A stretch of DNA of 38,670 nt from Candidatus Endomicrobium neocapritermitis (lineage in GTDB: Bacteria; Elusimicrobiota; Endomicrobiia; Endomicrobiales; Endomicrobiaceae). Shown here piece by piece: positions 1-7,523 of the stretch. Each line of letters begins with the position of its first letter. Position 1 is the first letter of the stretch. The stretch spans positions 1 to 38,670 of the forward strand of contig WRJZ01000029.1 in NCBI GenBank assembly GCA_009778325.1, given 5' to 3'. A program made the position numbers and the translations under genes. Under the pieces are notes generated by a model. That model was not told where the DNA came from, did no database searches, and saw nothing but the letters and a program-made list of their open reading frames with translations.

Positions 1-124
1 CAGTTAATAGTTAATAGATAATAACTAATAGTTATTGAATTTCGGCGAAGCCGAAATCTATTAATAGGTTTTCGCTTCGCGAAAACACCAAAACTATTCT
101 CTATTATCTATTAACTATTAACTG
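1..124. repeat. Heptamer-arm palindromic element E1
   Basis: Left arm 1-33 is built of the 7-mers GTTAATA, GTTAATA, GATAATA and pairs with right arm 92-124 at about 30 of 33 positions. Between the arms are two 8-bp hairpins: ATTTCGGC/GCCGAAAT with loop GAA (39-57) and GTTTTCGC/GCGAAAAC with loop TTC (68-86). The right boundary reads AACGACAG on the minus strand. The right arm overlaps the 3' end of the AsnB-like gene and supplies its last residues and stop. The left flank is cut by the window edge. Confidence 0.88.
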
Positions 125-1786
125 TCGTTTTGTTCTTTTCCACATTTCAAACATGCAAAGCGCCCATATCTTTTGGCCGTTATTATTTCTAAACGACATA
201 TGGTCGTCTAACAGTCCGGTTAAAAAATCTTTATTAAAATATCCGGATGACAATGCTCTTTCTGACAACAACAGCTCATAAGCCAAATCTTTACACTCTG
301 TTCTAAACCACAAATTCAACGGTATTCCGAAACCTCTTTTTCTTTTTTTTATCGCAAAATCCGGCACATCGTTTTTGAAAGCTTCTTTTAGAATTATTTT
401 TCCGCCGAAAAATCCGGTTTTAAATTTTTCAGGAACTTTTTGAGAAAAACCGACAACTTCATTATCATAAAACGGACTGCTGACGCTTATGCCGAACTTT
501 TCAGCCGGATAAAATATTTTAAGGCTGAAACAATCTGCAAGCTGCAGCTTTATATCGGACTCAAATATCGCGCTTAAAGACGGACTCTGACTGCAAAAAG
601 ATTTATATTCGTCCAAAGCCTTAAAAACGATGCTTTTATCATTAAAAAGCGCTCTTTTTTCTTCCTCGGAAAAACACGCGTACAAAGACGCGTTGACATC
701 GCATACGGAAGACGAAAATGCCGATGAAAACTTTTTAATGTACCCTGAAAGGCTCCTCTCGCCGGCTGAAGTTTTGAAAAGACTTCCGAACGCTTTAAAA
801 GGCTTCTTAACTATTTTTGGAACTGCGGCCGCGGTTTTTACCGCGCGGTATCTTAAATATCCGCCGAACAGTTCATCAGCCCCGTCGCCCGTTAAAAAAC
901 TTTTATATTTGGAGGAAGCAGCCCGCATAAGCTTATAAATGGGATATGCCGACGCGTCCGCAAACGGCTGTTCGTAAGTTTGCGCTATTTCAAAAAGATC
1001 GTCGTATGTGAAGCATCCAACCGGAACTTCATTGTACGTCATCGAATAAAACTTCGCGGCTTTTTTTGCCAAAACGGATTCGTCAAAACCGTCATTATTT
1101 ATTTTAGCCGAAAAAACTTCTTTAACGCCCTGCTTAACCGCAAGTGAAGCCGTTATATTCGAATCAAGCCCGCCTGAAAGGAAAACAGCTGTTTCCGGAT
1201 TACGGCTTAAAATCGACGAGACCGACAAAACAAGCGTCTCTTTGAGCGCTGCCGCGGACTCTTTAAGCTTTAAACCGGAATCAGGCTTAAACTTTATATC
1301 TTCATATACTTCTCTTATGGCTTTTTCTTTGCCGCTTTTATTTATCGTTTCGCCGGGTTTAAGAGCGTAAATATTTTTATATATTGTACCCGGAGCCGTC
1401 ACGGCTTTGTGCGTAAAATAAGAGTCCAGCGAATTTACTTCTGTTATTCCGCCGGCCAAAGCCGCAAAAATCCCGATATGCGTTGAAAAAAACAAGGCTT
1501 TTCCGTCATCGTAAAAATAAAAAGGAACAGAGCCTAAAATACCTCGGGAAACGGCCAGCTTTTCGTTTTGCGAATCATAGTTTATCGCAACGGAAGCGTT
1601 TTCCGGCGCCTTGCCCGGCAAAAAACCTTTGGCAACGCGAAGTCCGGAAGCATCATTTTTTAATACGCGAACATCGGCATCGTCATAGCATACGTCAACT
1701 TTACCGTTTGAGACGCGCTTTAAACAGCCAAACTCCCGTAATTGCGCCGATGCGGAGTAGTTGTATACTACGATTAGTCTGCTCAT
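104..1786 (-). CDS. AsnB-like asparagine synthase family protein lacking the glutaminase Cys
   Basis: A 560-residue protein of the asparagine synthetase B family, which normally transfers ammonia from glutamine to an AMP-activated carboxylate. The synthetase half is intact: the PP-loop SGGLDSN lies near residue 205 and LTGDGADELFGGY follows. The N-terminus reads MSRLIVVYNY instead of the usual MCGIAG, so the Cys2 nucleophile of the class II glutaminase domain is absent, although the later GATase-like segment (SVPFYFYDDGKALFFST) remains. It is probably ammonia-dependent or has a changed donor. The start ATG overlaps the stop of the upstream membrane-protein gene by 4 nt (ATGA), so the two are translationally coupled. 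The Wzy-like gene next to them suggests glycan amidation or another surface role. The last six residues (QLIVNR) are encoded by repeat E1. Confidence 0.85.
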   Translation of the reverse strand: MSRLIVVYNYSASAQLREFGCLKRVSNGKVDVCYDDADVRVLKNDASGLRVAKGFLPGKAPENASVAINYDSQNEKLAVSRGILGSVPFYFYDDGKALFFSTHIGIFAALAGGITEVNSLDSYFTHKAVTAPGTIYKNIYALKPGETINKSGKEKAIREVYEDIKFKPDSGLKLKESAAALKETLVLSVSSILSRNPETAVFLSGGLDSNITASLAVKQGVKEVFSAKINNDGFDESVLAKKAAKFYSMTYNEVPVGCFTYDDLFEIAQTYEQPFADASAYPIYKLMRAASSKYKSFLTGDGADELFGGYLRYRAVKTAAAVPKIVKKPFKAFGSLFKTSAGERSLSGYIKKFSSAFSSSVCDVNASLYACFSEEEKRALFNDKSIVFKALDEYKSFCSQSPSLSAIFESDIKLQLADCFSLKIFYPAEKFGISVSSPFYDNEVVGFSQKVPEKFKTGFFGGKIILKEAFKNDVPDFAIKKRKRGFGIPLNLWFRTECKDLAYELLLSERALSSGYFNKDFLTGLLDDHMSFRNNNGQKIWALCMFEMWKRTKRQLIVNR

Positions 1787-2775
1787 TGTTGCTCCTCAAT
1801 TTTTTCAAATTTAAACAGATCGGAAAAAGAAATCTTTTCTTTCAATATGCTGCTTATACCCAAAGTAAAAATGGTCATAATCTGTAAAAAGTGATACAGC
1901 GCTATACACGCAAAAGCCGCGTCTTTATCCACTGACAGCGCCGCCAGCGCCGTAACGCCCATAAATTCAAAAGCGCCTATATATCCCGGAGCAGTAGGAA
2001 TTATGGCGCCTATGCCTATTATAATAACTACAAAAATTCCGCCTATAATAGAAACGTCTATGCCGCAGGACAAAGCCGTAATAACAAGAAACACGCTTTC
2101 CGCCACCCATATAAAAACCGTCAATATAAAGGCCGCCGAAAAAACTTTTGGTTTTCTTAATATTGTAAGCCCGCCTGCAAACTTGCTAAACAAATTTACC
2201 ACAAACTCTTTTATTTTGCGCGGCATAGGTATTTTTGAAAAAACAGAAACCGCTTTTGTTTCATTTTTTGAAATCAGAAATAACACCGCAAGAGCGGCGC
2301 CGAATATTACGGCGCATAAGTAAAACGTTTTTTTTATAAAGTCCGGAAACGGTAAAACCGCCATAATTACAAAGAAAAACAGAACAAACATAATCATGTC
2401 TAAAAGTCTTTCTATCACTATCGTCCCTAAAGCGCTGCTTCTGGAAACGCCGAGCCTCTCGCCGGTAACTTTTGCCCTGATAACTTCGCCGAGCCTTAAC
2501 GGGATTACATTATTCATAAAAAAACCTAAAACGGTGTACGGGAAATTTTGCAGCACGGGAGTCTTTTTTACCGGGGAAAGAATAAAGTAATATCTTACGC
2601 TTCGCAAAACGTAAGTTAAAGCGTAAATTAACACGCCGGGAATTAAAATATAATAATTCGCGTTTTTTATCAGTTCAAATGATTCTTTAAAATTCACCTG
2701 TCTGAGCGTTAAATAAATCAAAACGGCGCTGAACAGAAAACCGATAAGTATTTTTAAAAAGTGCTTTCTAAACAT
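1783..2775 (-). CDS. UPF0104/AglD-like integral membrane protein (LPG synthase TM-type)
   Basis: A 330-residue, strongly hydrophobic protein with about eight predicted membrane spans. It matches the lysylphosphatidylglycerol-synthase transmembrane / UPF0104 family: a RLGEVIRA motif near residue 100, VIERLLDM near 125 and PTAPGYIGAFE near 260 are the typical conserved blocks. Members without the cytosolic transferase domain are often found in polysaccharide or lipid-linked sugar loci and are suspected flippase-like proteins. This one stands alone, with no aminoacyl-transferase domain. It is preceded by an RBS-like AGGAG and overlaps the AsnB-like gene, with the Wzy-like gene just upstream across repeat E5. 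The family call is firm; the substrate is unknown. Confidence 0.82.
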   Translation of the reverse strand: MFRKHFLKILIGFLFSAVLIYLTLRQVNFKESFELIKNANYYILIPGVLIYALTYVLRSVRYYFILSPVKKTPVLQNFPYTVLGFFMNNVIPLRLGEVIRAKVTGERLGVSRSSALGTIVIERLLDMIMFVLFFFVIMAVLPFPDFIKKTFYLCAVIFGAALAVLFLISKNETKAVSVFSKIPMPRKIKEFVVNLFSKFAGGLTILRKPKVFSAAFILTVFIWVAESVFLVITALSCGIDVSIIGGIFVVIIIGIGAIIPTAPGYIGAFEFMGVTALAALSVDKDAAFACIALYHFLQIMTIFTLGISSILKEKISFSDLFKFEKIEEQQ

Positions 2776-2814
2776 TTATTCTCCTAATGAAAACGATGCG
2801 CAGCAACGGCAAGA

Positions 2815-2912
2815 ACGGCAGAAGTTGGGAAGATGGGAAGCTGAGAAGTTGAGCAAAGACAAAGACTTTAACGACCAAAGCTCCTCTCAGCTTCTCAACT
2901 TCCAAACTTCCA
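2815..2912. repeat. Octamer-arm palindromic element E5
   Basis: The left boundary is AACGGCAG, followed by 8-mer units (GTTGGGAA, GATGGGAA, GCTGAGAA). The right arm, about 2886-2910, is the complement (CTCAGCTTCTCAACTTCC and so on). The middle carries GCAAAGACAAAGACTTT. The element lies about 6 nt from the stop codon of the Wzy-like gene. Confidence 0.82.
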
Positions 2913-2918
2913 TGCATC

Positions 2919-4472
2919 CTAATACACAAGTTCACCGTAAGATTCTAAAAACTGCGCATTAAAAGGATCCATCTTTAATGCTTTCAATATATTTTCCGAC
3001 GCAAGCTCTCTCTCGCCTTTTTGTTTGTAAAACCAAGCCAAATCATAATAATATTTTCCGTCGTATTTATTCAAAGACGAAGCAAATTTCTTATACTCTA
3101 TGGCTTTATCAAGATTTAAAATTTTATCTTCCTTCTGGCTCATTGCAAAATAAGTATCCGCAATCTTGCTTGCGTAAGCGGGATTGAGAGTATCTTTTAT
3201 CATCGCGCTATGATAATAATCGCGGGCTGTTGTTTGTTTATTTGCCGCAAAATATATTATGCCTTTCTTATAATCTTCAATGGCGAGCAGCGGCAGCGCA
3301 AGCACATATAAAACAGGCAAAGTAAGCAAAACAGCCGCATAAATGCCGATTCTTCTTTTTCTTACTTTTATGCCCGCAACTTCAAGCGGAAAAGCTAAAA
3401 TTATAAAAAATACCAGCATATTCGTTGATATAAACGCGCTGGATTCAAACATATTGTACGCGGTAAAAAATATTACGGCAAGAATTACCGGCAAATACAT
3501 TACTTTATTTTCTTTGTTTTTCAGTTTTTTAACGATCATTATAAAAAAAACAGCCAAAACGGCCGAAAATAAAAAAAATCCGAGTATTCCCGTTTCCGCC
3601 AGAAGCTGCAGGAATAAATTATCCGGCTGGGAAACGTCAAATCCGGCGGTTTTCGCGTATGAGCCCGAAACTGTCTGATAATTGCCGAATCCGGTTCCTA
3701 TAATAAAGTTATCTTTTATAACGGAAAAAGCTACTTGCCACGATTCAAACTTAGGCGTAAAATAACCGCTCTTAAACGCTTTAAAAAAGGATGTAGCCGC
3801 TGCAAGCAAAAAAGGCAATACGGCAACGGCAGGCTTTAATTTAACTTTTTCTTTCATAAAATATAAAAATACGCCGAAAGAAAGGCAGGCAAGCGCTAAA
3901 GCAAAGTAAGATTTTGTCAAAACTATGGCAGCAAGAAGTATAAAAGAGGTGTATGTGTAAATCTTTCTTTCAGTCCACCAAAAAACAAAAGAAAGATTTA
4001 AAGCCAAAAGCAAAAAACCTGCTGTTACCCGCGCGTTTTTTGAGAGAGCTCCGGGCGCGTCAAGTCCGGAAAAAGTAATATTGGCGGCAAAAAGAAAAAT
4101 CGTAAGCCAAAGCCCTACCAAAACAGGTATCAGAAGAACGCTTCTTTTATCGTAGGGCTTCAAAAAAAACGTTAAAAAATAAGCAGCTCCGCTGTATGAA
4201 AGAAGCATTATTCCGTTTCTGGCGTTATATTTGAAATCGGCAAAATAGTATGAGATTACGGCGATAAGAATAAAAAATAAGAGCGGCAAAACATAGAGTT
4301 TAAACTGCGCGGAAAAAGCATTAATGCAAAAGAAAAGGCTTGCTCCCAAAATAAAAAAAAGCGCTGATTGGATTCCGAGCGCGTCCGTAAACTTTGAAAA
4401 AACGGATATTATCACGGAAACGGCAAATATGAGAACAAGATAATTAAATTTGTCGGCTGATGTATTATTCAA
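2919..4472 (-). CDS. O-antigen ligase/polymerase (Wzy)-like protein with C-terminal TPR repeats
   Basis: A 517-residue protein with about ten to twelve membrane segments over residues 1-400, then a soluble tail with tetratricopeptide-like helices (DYYHSAMIKDTLNPAYASKI, then YYDLAWFYKQKGERELASEN). The central GTGFGNYQTV block after a long periplasmic loop and the hydrophobic pattern fit the O-antigen ligase/polymerase (Wzy_C) superfamily, which polymerises or transfers lipid-linked glycans on the periplasmic face of the inner membrane. A TPR tail is known in family members that act on proteins such as pilins, so pilin glycosylation is possible given the adjacent pilus genes. That link is inference. 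The start is a TTG 3 nt beyond the prepilin peptidase stop, with GGGG upstream. Confidence 0.78.
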   Translation of the reverse strand: MNNTSADKFNYLVLIFAVSVIISVFSKFTDALGIQSALFFILGASLFFCINAFSAQFKLYVLPLLFFILIAVISYYFADFKYNARNGIMLLSYSGAAYFLTFFLKPYDKRSVLLIPVLVGLWLTIFLFAANITFSGLDAPGALSKNARVTAGFLLLALNLSFVFWWTERKIYTYTSFILLAAIVLTKSYFALALACLSFGVFLYFMKEKVKLKPAVAVLPFLLAAATSFFKAFKSGYFTPKFESWQVAFSVIKDNFIIGTGFGNYQTVSGSYAKTAGFDVSQPDNLFLQLLAETGILGFFLFSAVLAVFFIMIVKKLKNKENKVMYLPVILAVIFFTAYNMFESSAFISTNMLVFFIILAFPLEVAGIKVRKRRIGIYAAVLLTLPVLYVLALPLLAIEDYKKGIIYFAANKQTTARDYYHSAMIKDTLNPAYASKIADTYFAMSQKEDKILNLDKAIEYKKFASSLNKYDGKYYYDLAWFYKQKGERELASENILKALKMDPFNAQFLESYGELVY

Positions 4473-4475
4473 AAT

Positions 4476-5318
4476 CTATGCCCCGAAAATTTTATGTATT
4501 AAATTCATCTCCCAAGCGAAAAAAGCATTCATTAATATTGAAGGAGCAGGAAGCAGCAAAGTAATATATGAAGCCGCCGCCAAAAAAGGGCCGAACGGCA
4601 AGTATCCTCTTCTTTCTACTTTTTTGAAAAGTATAAGAAATAGTCCTACAATGCTTCCTAAAAACGAAGCTATAAAAATAGCGAGTAAAACTTTTTCCCA
4701 TCCTATTATTGCGCCGACGCCCGCCATAAGCTTTACGTCTCCGCCGCCCATAGCTTCTTTTTTAAACATAAACTGCCCAACGATGCCTATCAGCAGCAAA
4801 AAGCCGCCGCCCACAACAAGGCCGATAAGCGCGTTAAGAAATCTTTGCAGGTATGAAACGCCTAAAGTTTCGTTAAAAATAGAAAATAAAAGCCCGGCAA
4901 CTGCAAGCATCAAAGGGAATATATCCGGTATTATCTGGTAGTAAAAATCAATTCCTGAAATCACGATAAGGCAAAATGAAAGAAAACAAAATAAAAACAG
5001 TGGAACCGTGAGGCCGTAAAAATAAAAAAGAACAATGAAAGAAAGTCCCGTTATAAGTTCAACCAAGGGATAAATCAATGAAATTTTTTCTTCGCAGTAA
5101 CGGCACTTGCCGCCAAGCATTATATAGCTTAGCAGCGGAATATTGTCATGCCATGCGACCTGTTTTTTGCATTTTGTGCAGGAAGAACGCGGCCTTATTA
5201 TGGATAAATCAAGAGGTATTCTGTAAATACAGACATTTGCGAAACTTCCGAAAGTCAATCCGATTAAAAAGAAAAAAATATATAAAACAAGGTTAAAACC
5301 AGGAATATCCGTATACAT
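4476..5318 (-). CDS. pilD: Type IV prepilin peptidase (A24A family)
   Basis: A 280-residue inner-membrane aspartyl protease that cleaves the leader of type IV prepilins and pseudopilins and methylates the new N-terminus. The N-terminal membrane segment is followed by the signature FGSFANVCIYRIP. A zinc-binding pair follows (CTKCKKQ near residue 47 and CRYCEEK near residue 72). The two catalytic aspartates lie in SGIDFYYQIIPD (near residue 123) and GGGDVKLMAG (near residue 191). Length and order match full bifunctional PilD/GspO enzymes. It lies 3 nt downstream of the pilin-like gene, which is in turn behind pilT, so the three look like one operon. Confidence 0.93.
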   Translation of the reverse strand: MYTDIPGFNLVLYIFFFLIGLTFGSFANVCIYRIPLDLSIIRPRSSCTKCKKQVAWHDNIPLLSYIMLGGKCRYCEEKISLIYPLVELITGLSFIVLFYFYGLTVPLFLFCFLSFCLIVISGIDFYYQIIPDIFPLMLAVAGLLFSIFNETLGVSYLQRFLNALIGLVVGGGFLLLIGIVGQFMFKKEAMGGGDVKLMAGVGAIIGWEKVLLAIFIASFLGSIVGLFLILFKKVERRGYLPFGPFLAAASYITLLLPAPSILMNAFFAWEMNLIHKIFGA

Positions 5319-5321
5319 TGT

Positions 5322-5765
5322 TTATAATTCGCTCCAAACATTGCCTTTGGAATCCTGATGAGTGCAGTTAACCCAAATCTGCCCTTTGACTCTGCCGGTC
5401 CCGTCTTCATCATCATCGGCTTTATATGCCCATCCGCCCAAATCTTTATTTTTTTCAAAATCGCCGACATAAACTTTATTCGATTTTTTGTGATAAGGCG
5501 TACAGGACGCGAACGGTATTTCCTGTATGTATCTTCCGTTTTCGGTAAGCTCCTTAACTATATCCGCGCTTGGATAATTGCCCTCATTATCCCCATAATA
5601 CATTGCTATAGCGCTTCTCAAAGCGCCAAGGCTTCCTTTTGTGGCGCCTTCATCTGACTTACGCAAAATACTCGTAAATTTCGGAACGGCTATCATGGCC
5701 ACGATGACAACAACAGCCAAAGCTATAACTATTTCTATTGCATTGAATATGTTTTTACCGCGCAT
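5322..5765 (-). CDS. Type IV pilin / GspG-like pseudopilin with atypical leader
   Basis: A 147-residue protein with the class III (pilin) N-terminus: a short basic leader, then a hydrophobic helix (EIVIALAVVVIVAMIAVPKF) with Glu at the position expected for mature +5. The soluble part resembles GspG-type pseudopilins (RSAIAMYYGDNEGNYPS, then GWAYK and GQIWVNCTHQDSKGN near the C-terminus). The residue before the mature Phe is Ile (KNI|FNAIE) rather than the near-invariant Gly; the only Gly is three residues further up. PilD processing may therefore be inefficient or occur elsewhere. RBS AGAGG precedes the ATG. It sits between pilT and pilD. Confidence 0.85.
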   Translation of the reverse strand: MRGKNIFNAIEIVIALAVVVIVAMIAVPKFTSILRKSDEGATKGSLGALRSAIAMYYGDNEGNYPSADIVKELTENGRYIQEIPFASCTPYHKKSNKVYVGDFEKNKDLGGWAYKADDDEDGTGRVKGQIWVNCTHQDSKGNVWSEL

Positions 5766-5780
5766 TTTATTTAGCCTCTT

Positions 5781-6854
5781 TTATTTTCCGCCGGCAGCTA
5801 AAATCCTTTCAAGCTCGTCTTTATTAGTCGTATACTCAAACGCCGTTGCCTTGCTTATTTTTTTCCTTAACACATTGTCGGCCATGGACTGGTTCATAGT
5901 CTGCATGCCGTATTTATTGCCCATTTGTATCTGGGAGTATATCTGTTCCGTTTTCATTTCCCTGATAATATTTCTCATTGCCGCGTTCATCATCATGATT
6001 TCTGTGGAAAGAACCATTCCCTGCCCCGACATATGAGGCATAAGCTGCTGACACAAAACCGCCTGCAAAGTTAAAGAAAGCTGGGCTCTTATCTGACCCT
6101 GCTGATGCGCAGGAAACACGTCTATCATTCTGTTAATCGATGAAGCGGAATCCATCGTATGAAGCGTCGCAAAAACCAAATGCCCGGTCTCCGCGATAGT
6201 CGCCGCGGCGGCTATGGTTTCCAAATCTCTCATTTCGCCTATAAGAATTATATCCGGGTCTTCTCTGAGAACATACTTTAAAGCCGAAGAAAACGAAGGA
6301 GTATCCGCTCCGACTTCTCTTTGGTTTATTATGCATTTTTTATGACTATGTATATATTCGATAGGGTCTTCAATCGTAACGATATGCCCCGAACGGTTGG
6401 TATTTATATAATTTATCATTGCGGCAAGGGTCGTAGATTTTCCGGAACCCGTGGCGCCTGTCACAAGAACAAGCCCTTTCGGAAGATTGACCACGTCGTA
6501 CACGATTTTAGGCAGATTTAATTCCTCAAATGTCCACATTTTTGTAGGTATAAGCCTTAACGCGGCTGAAACGGAACCTCTCTGCTTGAAAACGTTCATT
6601 CTGATTCTTCCGACGCCCTTTATGCCGAAAGACATATCAAGTTCCCACTGCTTTTCAAACCTTTTAACCTGCTCATCGCTTAACACGCCGTAAATAAGGG
6701 ATTTGCAAGATCCGGTATCTAAAATGATTCCGCCTGCTGGAACCATCTTAGTGTCGCGTCTGAAAACGGGAGGAGCGCCTACCGTTATATGTAAATCCGA
6801 GGCTTTCATTCTTCCCATTTCTTCTATCAAGCTGTATAAATCGTACATGGACAT
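5781..6854 (-). CDS. pilT: PilT-type pilus retraction ATPase
   Basis: A 357-residue cytoplasmic hexameric secretion ATPase that drives retraction of type IV pili. Walker A GATGSGKST is near residue 134, followed by the Asp box (IVTIEDPIEYIH), a degenerate Walker B (DIILIGEMRD) and the His box (GHLVFATLHT). The N-terminal ASDLHITVGAPP segment is diagnostic for PilT rather than PilB. The C-terminus is near AMRNIIREMKTEQIYSQIQ, which carries the AIRNLIRE-like retraction motif. RBS AAGGAG precedes the ATG. It is 15 nt upstream of the pilin-like gene and 6 nt downstream of coaD. Confidence 0.94.
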   Translation of the reverse strand: MSMYDLYSLIEEMGRMKASDLHITVGAPPVFRRDTKMVPAGGIILDTGSCKSLIYGVLSDEQVKRFEKQWELDMSFGIKGVGRIRMNVFKQRGSVSAALRLIPTKMWTFEELNLPKIVYDVVNLPKGLVLVTGATGSGKSTTLAAMINYINTNRSGHIVTIEDPIEYIHSHKKCIINQREVGADTPSFSSALKYVLREDPDIILIGEMRDLETIAAAATIAETGHLVFATLHTMDSASSINRMIDVFPAHQQGQIRAQLSLTLQAVLCQQLMPHMSGQGMVLSTEIMMMNAAMRNIIREMKTEQIYSQIQMGNKYGMQTMNQSMADNVLRKKISKATAFEYTTNKDELERILAAGGK

Positions 6855-6860
6855 CTCCTT

Positions 6861-7349
6861 TTATTCATTGCCTTTTTTATGTAATTTTTTTTCCACGCAT
6901 TCCGGCACTAAATCTTTGGTTTTCCCTCCCAAGGAAGCAATTTCCTTTACCATGCTCGAAGATAAAAAAGTATAGGCCTGATCTGGCATTAAAAAAATAG
7001 TTTCAATATTTTTATTCAAATTTCTGTTCATCAAAGCCATCTGGAATTCATATTCAAAATCCGATAACGCTCTTAAACCTCTTATCAAAATAAAAGTGCC
7101 TGTTTCTTCAAGATAATTTGCCAAAAGGCCCGAAAATGACACAACTTCAACATTCGCCAGACCGTTAGACGATTCTTTAAGCAAAGCAACGCGCTCTTCC
7201 AGCGAAAACATATGTTTTTTTACGGCATTGTCGGTTACCGCAACTATAATCTTCGGAAACAATTTTGACGCTCTTGTTATTATATCAAGATGCCCGTTTG
7301 TAGGCGGATCAAAACTGCCCGGATAAACAGCCGAAAGTTCTTTATACAT
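6861..7349 (-). CDS. coaD: Phosphopantetheine adenylyltransferase
   Basis: A 162-residue enzyme that makes dephospho-CoA from 4'-phosphopantetheine and ATP, the penultimate step of CoA synthesis. The start shows AVYPGSFDPPTNGH, containing the nucleotidyltransferase TxGH motif. RGLRALSDFEYEFQMALMNR and the C-terminal SSSMVKEIASLGG motif (ISSTxVR-like) are typical. Length matches the family. No Shine-Dalgarno sequence precedes the ATG, and a promoter-like sequence places the -10 only 7 nt upstream, so the mRNA may be leaderless. Confidence 0.95.
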   Translation of the reverse strand: MYKELSAVYPGSFDPPTNGHLDIITRASKLFPKIIVAVTDNAVKKHMFSLEERVALLKESSNGLANVEVVSFSGLLANYLEETGTFILIRGLRALSDFEYEFQMALMNRNLNKNIETIFLMPDQAYTFLSSSMVKEIASLGGKTKDLVPECVEKKLHKKGNE

Positions 7350-7356
7350 AGAGAAA

Positions 7357-7385
7357 TTTATATCAAATTACTATAGAAAAATCAA
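7357..7385 (-). promoter_or_regulatory. Predicted sigma70 promoter of coaD, possibly leaderless
   Basis: On the minus strand TTGATT (7380-7385) and TATAAA (7357-7362) are separated by 17 nt. The -10 ends only 7 nt before the coaD ATG, and no ribosome-binding sequence fits in between. Confidence 0.5.
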
Positions 7386-7391
7386 CCAGAA

Positions 7392-7477
7392 AGGCAGTTC
7401 GGAAGCTCTGAAATTCGGCAGTTCGGTAACGGCAGCAACAAAGCATTTGTCTTTGCCGAGCTGCCGAACTTCCAAGC
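7392..7477. repeat. Octamer-arm palindromic element E6
   Basis: The left boundary is AAAGGCAG. Left-arm units are GTTCGGAA, GCTCTGAA, ATTCGGCA and GTTCGGTA. The right arm, about 7452-7477, is complementary (GAAGCTTGGAAGTTCGGCAG on the minus strand). The middle contains CAACAAAGCATTTGTCTTTG. It lies between coaD and xerD. Confidence 0.8.
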
Positions 7478-7501
7478 TTCATGTTGGCATGGAATACCTC
7501 C

Positions 7502-7523
7502 TAGAGTGTATTAACACACTCTA
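7502..7523 (-). repeat. Small hairpin overlapping the xerD stop
   Basis: TAGAGTGT and ACACTCTA form an 8-bp stem with a 6-nt loop, and the xerD stop TAG is part of the stem. The minus-strand string TTAGAGTGTGTT recurs at the stop codon of the GT8 gene (26407 downward). There is no T-run, so it is not a classical terminator. Confidence 0.6.

Noticed and set aside
4450-4941. 163-codon plus-strand open frame
   Set aside because: Antisense to the prepilin peptidase, which has all its catalytic motifs in the other strand.
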